Assembly (NCBI GenBank): GCA_938038145.1
Contig: CALHQU010000052.1
Coordinates: 1-20,943 of the forward strand
Length of the DNA: 20,943 nucleotides
Source: an uncultured Candidatus Saccharibacteria bacterium
Lineage (GTDB): Bacteria; Patescibacteriota; Saccharimonadia; Saccharimonadales; Saccharimonadaceae
Direction: 5' to 3'
Part shown: positions 6,351-13,081 of the stretch, piece after piece
Layout: every line of letters starts with the position of its first letter
Numbering within the stretch: position 1 is the first letter of the stretch
Program-made: the position numbers and the translations under genes
The notes under the pieces: generated by a model
What the model was told of the DNA's origin: nothing
Databases searched by the model: none
The model's input: only the letters and a program-made list of their open reading frames with translations

Positions 6351-8135
6351 TTATTTACCGCTTGCAGACCTAACGCGTTCACGGATTTTTCGTACAAATT
6401 GCGAAATTTCCCATCGCCACTGCCATATACCATAACCAACAGCCAACAAACTCACGCCACCAAACACCCACCAGCCCCAAGTAGCACCAGCGACTTGCTT
6501 AACTTCAGCAGCCGCCGAACCAACAGTTGGCATATTTGCAGATTTTATCTTTCGACATCGCTTAGTTTGCGGATTACGCTCAAATCCTTCTGGACACTCT
6601 TTTGCTATGTCATCGGTAGAAGCAATCTTCTTACATCGACCCGTAGCTGAATTGCGGAATTGACCTTCTGGGCAAGGCTTTAAAGTTTTTGCCGCCGCCG
6701 ATGCGATAGATCGGCATCTGCCAGTTTCTTCACTACGATAATAACCATCTTTACAGGGCGTAATAGTTTTTGCCGCTTCAATTTTTCGACAACGGCGAGT
6801 TTCTGGATGACGATATTGACCAACAGGACAAGGGCTTTCAACGGGCGGAATGGCAATTTTCACACATCTACCCAGCGCATTTCGCTCGTAACCATTCTGA
6901 CAATCCAAATATTCCTTAAAGATATTCTCAGAATTTTCAGTTATCATAAACGTTTGCATCCACTCATCATCAATCAAACTCCACGAAGAGCTTTTCGATA
7001 ACTTCTCATATTCAGCGGAATCAATTTTCGAGCCAGCCTCGTCTAGTAAATAAACTTTTCCTTTTGTTTTTGGCAATTTCAGCTTCGTATTTTTTATTTT
7101 GATCGTTAAAAATTCGCCAGGATTTAATTCGATGTCACCAATATTTTCACGAACGCCAGAATCGCCAACCGTCAATTTACAGCCTGTCGTAATGATGGTT
7201 TTTTCGCTAGAATTGATAATCTCAATAAATTGTTCATCAACATTCGACGCAATTTCACTTAGCCTCAGACCTTCACATTTATTCAGCTCTTTTGAAGGTT
7301 CAGGTTTAGGCTCTGGACTCTTACAATTTGGTCGTGAATACGGCTCAACTTCCTGATTGTTAAGATTTTTACCTGACAAAAATTTCGAATCAATAATATT
7401 TTCATCAACAAAACAGCGCCAAACAATTTTCACACCGCCTTTAATTGGCGAACTTGCAGACTTTGAATTATTTCCCCAGCCAACAGTGTCTGCGACCGAC
7501 CCGTCCGAACGCAACAACACGACCGATCCGTCATTCTGAGCCAAACCTAAATTATTATCAAACTTTATGGCGCCCACCAACATATTATCGTTCGACAAAA
7601 CCAAAAATCCGTTCGCCAAGATTACTTCATCCTTGAAAATTTTTCCAACGGGTTTAGCGCTAGATCTAGCGTAATACTCTATTTTCCAACCAGCCAAATT
7701 AACATTCTGATTCGTCCGATTATAAATCTCAACGTATTTTTTGTCCTGACTAATCTTTGAAATTAATATCGGAGCATTTTCTTCTGTGCTTTCACCTGGA
7801 TTATCTATTTTTGGCTGCTCAGATTCGGGGTTTGGTTCGGACTTTGAAGACTCATTGGTGGCAGGATTTTCGCTCGGACTATCTATAGACGAATTCTCCG
7901 TTGGAGTCTCGGGATTTTCACTTGATTGAGAAGGTGAATTGCTATCGATCTGTTCCTTATCGACAACTGGATTTTTCACTTCCTCAGCCGATTTAAGACT
8001 ATTATCAACAGTCTGAACGTCATCAACTTTCGACTCTTGAGTAGCACCTGAAACACCTTCCGCCAAAGCCAACGGCGACGGCATTATTAGTGCCACGGCT
8101 AGTATCATAAGTAGTGTGTTACGCAAATACTTCAT
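6351..8135 (-). CDS. Surface protein: signal peptide, two lamin-tail domains, five Cys-pair repeats, C-terminal membrane anchor
   Basis: The 594-residue protein has a signal peptide (1-25, likely cut after PSPLALA), a Ser/Glu/Pro/Asn-rich linker (30-120), and two lamin-tail-like (LTD) domains: about 121-240 (SKISQDKKYVEIYNRTNQNV, LAGWKIEYY, GWGN) and about 285-400 (LSEIASNVDEQFIEIINSS). Five repeats of the form C-x11/12-C lie at 412-529. A Trp-rich membrane helix (552-573) and a basic tail RKIRERVR follow. This predicts an extracellular protein anchored by its C-terminus with basic residues inside. LTDs are thought to bind proteins, DNA or surfaces; a host-contact role is only a guess. AAGGAG before the ATG at 8135 decides this start over an upstream ATG at 8162. 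It is wedged between yebC and ruvC. Confidence 0.85.
   Translation of the reverse strand: MKYLRNTLLMILAVALIMPSPLALAEGVSGATQESKVDDVQTVDNSLKSAEEVKNPVVDKEQIDSNSPSQSSENPETPTENSSIDSPSENPATNESSKSEPNPESEQPKIDNPGESTEENAPILISKISQDKKYVEIYNRTNQNVNLAGWKIEYYARSSAKPVGKIFKDEVILANGFLVLSNDNMLVGAIKFDNNLGLAQNDGSVVLLRSDGSVADTVGWGNNSKSASSPIKGGVKIVWRCFVDENIIDSKFLSGKNLNNQEVEPYSRPNCKSPEPKPEPSKELNKCEGLRLSEIASNVDEQFIEIINSSEKTIITTGCKLTVGDSGVRENIGDIELNPGEFLTIKIKNTKLKLPKTKGKVYLLDEAGSKIDSAEYEKLSKSSSWSLIDDEWMQTFMITENSENIFKEYLDCQNGYERNALGRCVKIAIPPVESPCPVGQYRHPETRRCRKIEAAKTITPCKDGYYRSEETGRCRSIASAAAKTLKPCPEGQFRNSATGRCKKIASTDDIAKECPEGFERNPQTKRCRKIKSANMPTVGSAAAEVKQVAGATWGWWVFGGVSLLAVGYGIWQWRWEISQFVRKIRERVRSASGK
6549..6902 (-). 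repeat. Five tandem Cys-pair repeats within the LTD surface protein
   Basis: Five copies of about 24-26 residues follow the pattern C-P-x-G-x-(Y/F)-R-(N/H)-x-x-T-G/K/R-R-C-(R/K)-K-I, then a 9-14 residue linker. Copies start at residues 412, 436, 461, 488 and 514. The first lacks one residue between its cysteines (11 instead of 12) and the Thr. Each is likely closed by a disulphide outside the cell. Confidence 0.85.
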
Positions 8136-8161
8136 GCTCGCTCCTTGCTTATGGTTAATCA

Positions 8162-8188
8162 TCTTTAGTTTAGCGTACTTTTTGTCAA
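8162..8188 (-). promoter_or_regulatory. Candidate promoter of the LTD surface-protein gene
   Basis: A perfect TTGACA lies at 8183-8188 on the minus strand. The best -10 (TAAAGA, 8162-8167) gives a short 15-bp spacer, so the exact box is uncertain. Confidence 0.4.
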
Positions 8189-8190
8189 AT

Positions 8191-8220
8191 TAAAAATCGC
8201 CCCAAAAAAAGGAGCGATTT
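8191..8220 (-). terminator. Rho-independent terminator after yebC
   Basis: On the minus strand AAATCGC (8220-8214) pairs with GCGATTT (8200-8194), extended by a CC/GG pair, around a T-rich loop, with the stem running into TTTTT. It separates yebC from the surface-protein gene. Confidence 0.8.
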
Positions 8221-8235
8221 CTTAAAGCGATATTT

Positions 8236-8952
8236 TTATTCCGCCGTGATATCCGCATTTGTATGAACATTCACAACGTCATCCAAATCGTCCAACGCAT
8301 CAATCATCTTCATCAATTTCTGCGCAGTTTCCATGTCGGCAATTTCTATCGGCGTATTGGCAATATATCGCAGTTCCGCATCTTTAACCTTCAAGCCTTG
8401 CTCAACCAATTTATTCCGCACACTCGCCAAATCTTTCAACTCCGTATACACAATAATCTCACCGTCTTCCTCGACAGCATCTTCGGCGCCAGCGTCCAAA
8501 ACCGCTAGCAACAAATCTTCCCCGCTGCCTTCAATAGTGATGACGCCTTTGCGCGTAAATTGGAACATCACACTACCAGCATCGGCAATTCGTCCGCCAT
8601 TTTTAACCAACGCAGTTTTTACCTCTGGCAGTGTTCGATTACGATTATCTGTCGCCGTTTCAATAATAACACCCACGCCGCCAGGACCATAACCTTCGTA
8701 AGCAATTTCCTCCAAAGCCGCCGCGCTCTTATCCGCCACTCGGTCAATTGCTCGCTGGATGTTTGCGCTAGGCATATTTGCAGCCTTAGCTTTTTCAATC
8801 GCCATCGCCAAACTTGAGTTCAGCGCTGGATCTGTACCACCACGTGCCGCAATAGCAATTTGATTACCCAATTTCGTAAAAATTGCGCCGCGCTTAGCGT
8901 CAACAATCGCTTTTTGTCGGTGAGTTGTAGCCCATTTACTGTGTCCTGACAT
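8236..8952 (-). CDS. yebC: YebC/PmpR family protein
   Basis: The 238-residue protein starts MSGHSKWATTHRQKAIVDAK and has the family-wide FTKLGNQIAIAARGG and YEGYGPGGVGVIIETATDN motifs with normal length and three-domain layout. YebC proteins were long annotated as transcription regulators; recent work on the family links members to translation of difficult (for example proline-rich) sequences. Which applies here is not known. The gene has a leader with AGGAG five bases before the ATG and a TATAAT at 8992-8997 near the comEC stop. It ends in its own terminator. In many bacteria yebC is directly upstream of ruvC; here the LTD gene lies between them. Confidence 0.97.
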   Translation of the reverse strand: MSGHSKWATTHRQKAIVDAKRGAIFTKLGNQIAIAARGGTDPALNSSLAMAIEKAKAANMPSANIQRAIDRVADKSAAALEEIAYEGYGPGGVGVIIETATDNRNRTLPEVKTALVKNGGRIADAGSVMFQFTRKGVITIEGSGEDLLLAVLDAGAEDAVEEDGEIIVYTELKDLASVRNKLVEQGLKVKDAELRYIANTPIEIADMETAQKLMKMIDALDDLDDVVNVHTNADITAE

Positions 8953-8991
8953 AATTTCTCCTAAAGTTATTTGCTATTTCAATCTGTTACT

Positions 8992-8997
8992 ATTATA
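8992..8997 (-). promoter_or_regulatory. -10 box of yebC
   Basis: TATAAT on the minus strand just downstream of the comEC stop, predicting a leader of about 33 nt with AGGAG at 8958-8962. No good -35 is seen. Confidence 0.5.
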
Positions 8998-8999
8998 CA

Positions 9000-10451
9000 C
9001 TACTCCACAATATTTATCTTAGCGAGGTCCAATTTAGTTTGCTTTTTCATCCAAATCATTGCCAAAATTAGCGCCACATATAAAGCCGCACACTGCCACA
9101 AATTGATGCTAACTTCCATTTGAGCCCACTCAAATCCAGCCGTCCAATTGGTGACTTGAATCATATAGCCAAGTAGCCACGTCGTTGGAATTGCAATCAA
9201 CGCGCCAATCATCGGCACAAAAACCAGCACGCCCGACATAAACGTCAGCAGCATCGCTAGCGGTACAAACGGCAAAATCAGCATATTCGCGATTAACGCC
9301 ACATTGCTAATAACCCCAAAACTCATCATAAGCAGCGGCAATGTCATAATTTGCGCCGACAAAGTTTCAATTAAAATTTGTCGAAACGCGCCCGGCTCTT
9401 TATTGCCAAAAAAGTAAGAGTGTAAAAGTGGTGCTAACATAATTACGCCCGCAAACGAAGCAAAGCTTAATTGCCAGCCCAAATCGCCCCAACCAAATTG
9501 TGGATTTATCAATAGCGTAATTGCCGCCGACACGGGAAGTAGAACCAGCGGATGAATTATCCGACCATAATACCACGCCGCCAGACTCAGTCCCGCCACC
9601 AAACCAGCCCTCGACATACTGGGACTTAATCCAGTCACCGCCATAAAACCAATTATCATAACAGCCGCGCTGAGCATCGCTAAATATTTTGATCGCTTAG
9701 CGAATAATCGTCGCGCTAAACGAACTAAAATTGTTAAATTGTAGCCGCTCGCTACCACGATATGCGTTAATCCAGCAATTTTCAAATTGTCACTTAATTC
9801 AGCTGGCATAGCACGCCTTAAACCCAATAAAAATCCCAACCCCAACGCGGACTCTGATTCCGGAATATGCTCACGAACCCGCTCCGCAAACCAATCACGA
9901 ACTCCCACCGCCACATCACCCGGAACGGGTCTTTCGGCGCTAATAATTTTCGCCCGATATACACTTGCTGAAAAAGCCCCGAATCCCGCCGTCATTTTAC
10001 CCTTAACTCTCACAATATCACTGCGCTTAATTGAGTTTTTATCTGGCGTCGTCACCCAAATTTGTCCCGGCAATTTTTTATTATTCATCCGCAAATTGCC
10101 CAGTCTAAGAACCGTCTGACTATTTTTATCAAGATCAGGATCTTCCAAAACTTGACCTTGGACAATTACGACCTTTCCGATTAACGAATCATAAACCTCC
10201 ACGCCTTTTCTGCCGATTTCACCGCGCCAAAGACCAATCAAAACTCCAGAAATAATTACTAAAATCACAAAAAATCGCCAGCGCCTACTTGCCACGATTA
10301 CGAAAATAGCCAGTCCGACCAATAAAAATAATGGGTTCGTCGCAAACGACCGCGGTATGTAATGGATGGAAATTACGCCAATTGTCAGACCGAGACACCA
10401 CGCCGCCACCAACCAAGAAATATGCAACTTCTCAAATAGCCATCTATTCAT
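9000..10451 (-). CDS. comEC: ComEC/Rec2-type DNA uptake channel
   Basis: The 483-residue polytopic protein has N-terminal membrane helices, a soluble OB-like region (about 85-175, DUF4131 type) and the competence domain with LGFLLGLRRAMP and the hallmark GLTHIVVASGYNL at 226-239, then about eight more helices. ComEC moves single-stranded DNA across the cytoplasmic membrane in natural transformation. The C-terminal metallo-beta-lactamase domain of B. subtilis ComEC is absent; the protein ends soon after the last helix, as in many short forms, so strand degradation would need another nuclease. A TATACT box lies 6 nt before the ATG with no Shine-Dalgarno. Together with the pilin at 1630-2022 it suggests competence. 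Confidence 0.93.
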   Translation of the reverse strand: MNRWLFEKLHISWLVAAWCLGLTIGVISIHYIPRSFATNPLFLLVGLAIFVIVASRRWRFFVILVIISGVLIGLWRGEIGRKGVEVYDSLIGKVVIVQGQVLEDPDLDKNSQTVLRLGNLRMNNKKLPGQIWVTTPDKNSIKRSDIVRVKGKMTAGFGAFSASVYRAKIISAERPVPGDVAVGVRDWFAERVREHIPESESALGLGFLLGLRRAMPAELSDNLKIAGLTHIVVASGYNLTILVRLARRLFAKRSKYLAMLSAAVMIIGFMAVTGLSPSMSRAGLVAGLSLAAWYYGRIIHPLVLLPVSAAITLLINPQFGWGDLGWQLSFASFAGVIMLAPLLHSYFFGNKEPGAFRQILIETLSAQIMTLPLLMMSFGVISNVALIANMLILPFVPLAMLLTFMSGVLVFVPMIGALIAIPTTWLLGYMIQVTNWTAGFEWAQMEVSINLWQCAALYVALILAMIWMKKQTKLDLAKINIVE

Positions 10452-10457
10452 ACTTAA

Positions 10458-10463
10458 AGTATA
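10458..10463 (-). promoter_or_regulatory. -10 box of comEC (leaderless)
   Basis: TATACT on the minus strand, 6 nt before the ATG at 10451, just below the tRNA terminator. No TG extension and no Shine-Dalgarno. Confidence 0.45.
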
Positions 10464-10480
10464 TCTACATTTGGAGCTAC

Positions 10481-10504
10481 AAAAAAGACTCCACCAAGGG
10501 AGTC
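10481..10504 (-). terminator. Rho-independent terminator of tRNA-Lys
   Basis: GACTCC and GGAGTC (10504-10499 and 10492-10487 on the minus strand) form a six-pair stem with a six-base loop followed by six T, 14 nt after the tRNA 3' end. Confidence 0.85.
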
Positions 10505-10518
10505 AATTTCATCAAATT

Positions 10519-10595
10519 TGGAGGGTCCACCGGGGCTTGAACCCGGGACACCCTGCTTAAAAGGCAGGTGCTCTAACCAGCTGAGCTATGGACCC
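10519..10595 (-). tRNA. tRNA-Lys (anticodon TTT)
   Basis: The 77-nt cloverleaf closes fully: acceptor GGGTCCA/TGGACCC, D stem GCTC/GAGC with a 9-nt loop, anticodon stem CCTGC/GCAGG with loop CTTTTAA (anticodon TTT), variable GTGTC, T stem CCGGG/CCCGG with loop TTCAAGC. CCA is encoded. The discriminator base is T, which is unusual for tRNA-Lys, where A is expected. Confidence 0.97.
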
Positions 10596-10617
10596 ATTCG
10601 GAATATCCGCTTTCTTC

Positions 10618-10646
10618 ATCCTAGCACAAACCAACACAAAGGTCAA
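10618..10646 (-). promoter_or_regulatory. tRNA-Lys promoter
   Basis: TTGACC (10646-10641), a 17-bp spacer and TAGGAT (10623-10618) with a TGC extension on the minus strand. The -35 overlaps the stop codon of the upstream membrane-protein gene. Confidence 0.8.
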
Positions 10647-11122
10647 TGCTTAGCGAGTTTATGTCCGCCAGTATGTAGTGAAAAAATGTCAATTAAACCG
10701 CACACCAGACCAAACGTAGCCACATATCGCCAATTATTCGCGAAAATCTTATACAGCTCCAGCGCCTGTCCGTCTAGTGATATATATTTCCCCAGAGGAA
10801 CCACCAATAGCGCTGCTGTCAAAAACGCGATTCCCACCGCCGAGACAATTCTCTCATGTTTTTTCTGATATCTCGGACCGCTTAAAAGGAGCATAATTAA
10901 CGGAACCAACGTTAAGACTAATCCCGAAATTACACCATTTGGCAATAAACCAGTTTCCAACTTCAAGCTGTCCAGCACCCCCGTCAGCCAGCTACCCCAC
11001 CATTCTGATAGTAAAAATCCCGTCGCCAACGACAACGCCAATGGACCAAATCTTCGAGATGAAACAAATGCAACCGCAAAAACTGTTACTAAAATTGCTC
11101 CAAATAGAATTATCACGCTCAT
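10643..11122 (-). CDS. Small polytopic membrane protein, unknown function
   Basis: The 159-residue hydrophobic protein has about four membrane segments (roughly 2-21, 25-50, 59-81, 92-112), a short cytoplasmic or external loop with basic residues (GPRYQKKHER) and a final hydrophobic stretch before a His/Lys tail. No family is recognised. It starts inside the DUF192 gene by an ATGA overlap, with a strong GGAGGAGG in the last codons of that gene, so the two are co-translated and probably act together. The stop codon lies in the -35 box of tRNA-Lys. Confidence 0.75.
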   Translation of the reverse strand: MSVIILFGAILVTVFAVAFVSSRRFGPLALSLATGFLLSEWWGSWLTGVLDSLKLETGLLPNGVISGLVLTLVPLIMLLLSGPRYQKKHERIVSAVGIAFLTAALLVVPLGKYISLDGQALELYKIFANNWRYVATFGLVCGLIDIFSLHTGGHKLAKH

Positions 11123-11610
11123 TTATCCTCCTCCAAATCAAATTTTACCTGTGACCCAACTGTAGCGCTCGCCCGCTTAGCAACACCCGCCTTCACCTCC
11201 AATACGTACTTTGCCGGAACTGGTGGCGCATATTTTTCATGCGGCTCAGCGTCTGGCTTGACGTTATGTTTTACATAGACAACGCGCTTTTTATCATTGA
11301 TCCAAATCATATCGACCGAAAACTTCATATCTTTCATCCACATTTTGTGACGATCGTTATGGTCAAAGACGAACAGCATGGCATAATTCTCATCAATCCC
11401 CAACCTTCCGGACAGACCTTTCTGCTGCGATTCTTCGTCATTAGCAATTTCCGCCTGAAGCATCGTCTTATTAAGGTAAATCATTTCCGTTTTTGGCGAA
11501 ACCGTTCGGAAAGCATAAAAAATTGCCCCACCAATAACCATCAGCATTCCGCAGATAAATATCCATTTGATGACAGTTTGAGTTACTGTCGAGTGACGAG
11601 GCTCGTCCAT
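11119..11610 (-). CDS. Membrane-anchored DUF192 protein
   Basis: The 163-residue protein has one N-terminal membrane helix (about 15-35) and then a DUF192 domain (about 45-155), recognised by EIANDEESQQKGLSGR, YAMLFVF, and MWMKDMKFSVDMIWI, and ending in KYVLEVKAG. DUF192 proteins are small, extracytoplasmic beta-barrel-like proteins of undefined role. The helix without a clear cleavage site suggests an anchor. Translation is coupled to the following membrane protein by an ATGA overlap. An extended -10 box is 6 nt upstream of the ATG and there is no Shine-Dalgarno for this first gene, although its partner has a strong one. Confidence 0.88.
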   Translation of the reverse strand: MDEPRHSTVTQTVIKWIFICGMLMVIGGAIFYAFRTVSPKTEMIYLNKTMLQAEIANDEESQQKGLSGRLGIDENYAMLFVFDHNDRHKMWMKDMKFSVDMIWINDKKRVVYVKHNVKPDAEPHEKYAPPVPAKYVLEVKAGVAKRASATVGSQVKFDLEEDK

Positions 11611-11616
11611 AAACCT

Positions 11617-11625
11617 ATTATAACA
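11617..11625 (-). promoter_or_regulatory. Extended -10 promoter of the DUF192 gene pair (leaderless)
   Basis: TGTTATAAT on the minus strand, 6 nt from the ATG at 11610, in the 24-bp gap after rimK. Confidence 0.6.
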
Positions 11626-11634
11626 AGTTTATGC

Positions 11635-12552
11635 TTAAGCGCCGATTTTATCTTTTTTATTGCCACGCTTGGCGTTTCGATCGATGTATTCAATTATCTT
11701 TCCAGCCACATTTCGGCGAGTAATTTTCTCAATTCCAAATCCTGGACTAGCGTTAACTTCCAACACCAAAGCACCGCGACTTGATCTCATGAAATCGACT
11801 CCGGCAACCGTTAATCCCATTGCCTTAGCGGCTTTCACGCACATTTTACGCTCAGAATCTGTCAATTTTATACTGGTTCCTTCGCCACCTTTGTGTAAAT
11901 TGCTACGAAAATCATCGTCCAAACTCTGACGTTTCATACTAGCCACCACTTGACTGCCAACCACAAACGCACGAATATCAACACCAGCCGACTCTCTAAT
12001 AAACTCCTGAAGCAGCACGTTTGTGCCGTCCGAGTTGGTCAAATAAAACGCCTGCAGAACCGACTTGGCAGCCTTTTTAGTTTCCGCCAGAACCACGCCA
12101 TTTCCGTGCGTGCCGCGCGCCAACTTAATAATCGCCGGCATACCACCAATCTCTTCAATGAGCGAATCAATGTCAGTTGCGTTTCGAGAAAAGACCGTCT
12201 TCGGGATCGACACTCCCGCTTTTACCAATAACTGCGTTGAGCGCAATTTATCCCGCGCCCTAGTAATTGCAATCGAGCGATTCATGAAAAACGCCTTCGG
12301 ATGCATCATCTCCAATTGACGCAAAACCGCTGTTCCATATTTTGTCATGTGGCTCGCGATTCGCGGAATTACTACGTCAAATTCACCAATTTCCTTACCT
12401 TTGTAAATGACCGTTGGATGCTTTTCATCAATTGAAACGTAGCAGTTTTTATACTTAATAACCTTAACTTGATGACCGCGCTTTTCAGCCTCTTCTTTCA
12501 GGCGAAGCGTCGAATAATTAATGTTGCCGTTGGATAAGATTGCAATTCGCAT
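11635..12552 (-). CDS. rimK: RimK-type ATP-grasp ligase (ribosomal protein S6 glutamate ligase family)
   Basis: The 305-residue protein follows E. coli RimK closely from the first residues (MRIAILS) through ITRARDKLRSTQLL (96-109), GVVLAETKKAA, DFRSNLHKGGE (214-224) and VAGVDFMRSSRGALVLEVNASPG (249-271), which carry ATP and metal binding. RimK adds glutamates to the C-terminus of ribosomal protein S6; S6 is not in this window, so the substrate is inferred. The gene starts on the last base of the rimB stop codon (TAATG), which couples their translation. The C-terminus is short and Lys-rich. Confidence 0.93.
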   Translation of the reverse strand: MRIAILSNGNINYSTLRLKEEAEKRGHQVKVIKYKNCYVSIDEKHPTVIYKGKEIGEFDVVIPRIASHMTKYGTAVLRQLEMMHPKAFFMNRSIAITRARDKLRSTQLLVKAGVSIPKTVFSRNATDIDSLIEEIGGMPAIIKLARGTHGNGVVLAETKKAAKSVLQAFYLTNSDGTNVLLQEFIRESAGVDIRAFVVGSQVVASMKRQSLDDDFRSNLHKGGEGTSIKLTDSERKMCVKAAKAMGLTVAGVDFMRSSRGALVLEVNASPGFGIEKITRRNVAGKIIEYIDRNAKRGNKKDKIGA

Positions 12553-13058
12553 TATTTTTCTTCACCTTTCTGATGATATTTTTTATAAAATTCGTATGGA
12601 TTCAATTTTACTTCTTCGTTAAGACTAGCAGTTACGGACGGTTTTTTCCTGCGAACATTTTTTCTTGAGACATCCACTAGGAATTTTCCAGAAATCGACC
12701 GTCTCCCAATTAACACCGGAAATTCATTTTTTGATCGATCAGACAAATTCATCAACATTTTAATTTTTCGCCCACTAATTTTTACCCAAAAATGTGTCCG
12801 GTAACGAATCTGCTCATGACCAGACGAACTACGCACCCTCGCCACCGAATAATCAGTTCTCTTAAATATCTTACCATTATAATACGGCGAACCCTTGCCA
12901 AATAGAGAAAATTTCAATACACCATCTTTATCAATGCGAATATTGCTCGCCCAAACCGCACTGGAATCGGCGCCCGTATCAATTTTAGCTGGGACTTTTT
13001 GCGCTCGCTTGCCAAAATCCACAAGCTCAGTCGACCCAATAATGGTTTTTTCTTTCAT
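12552..13058 (-). CDS. RimB-like retropepsin-fold protease (putative ATP-dependent zinc protease family)
   Basis: The 168-residue protein begins with KTIIGSTELVDFG and has KIDTGADSSAVWA at 25-37, the Asp-Thr-Gly-Ala aspartic-protease-like motif, plus PVLIGRRSISGKFLVDVSR near 134-152. This is the family annotated as ATP-dependent zinc protease and studied as RimB with RimK in Pseudomonas, where it affects the modification of ribosomal protein S6. The direct overlap with rimK supports that role here. The Lys-rich C-terminal tail is unconserved. The -10 box ends 8 nt before the ATG, leaving a leader of about two bases and no Shine-Dalgarno. Confidence 0.85.
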   Translation of the reverse strand: MKEKTIIGSTELVDFGKRAQKVPAKIDTGADSSAVWASNIRIDKDGVLKFSLFGKGSPYYNGKIFKRTDYSVARVRSSSGHEQIRYRTHFWVKISGRKIKMLMNLSDRSKNEFPVLIGRRSISGKFLVDVSRKNVRRKKPSVTASLNEEVKLNPYEFYKKYHQKGEEK

Positions 13059-13066
13059 ACGTCAAT

Positions 13067-13075
13067 ATTATGGCA
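13067..13075 (-). promoter_or_regulatory. Extended -10 promoter of rimB-rimK
   Basis: TGCCATAAT on the minus strand with 8 nt to the ATG at 13058, predicting a nearly leaderless message. Confidence 0.5.
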
Positions 13076-13081
13076 TAAAAA

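Noticed and set aside
6335..6439. Longer RuvC start at 6439 adding 35 residues
   Set aside because: The added residues do not belong to the family and would overlap the surface-protein gene; the canonical MRIIGIDPGT start has its own extended -10 box.
8136..8162. Upstream ATG at 8162 for the LTD surface protein
   Set aside because: The ATG at 8135 has AAGGAG at the right distance and gives a clean signal peptide; the upstream one has no ribosome-binding site.
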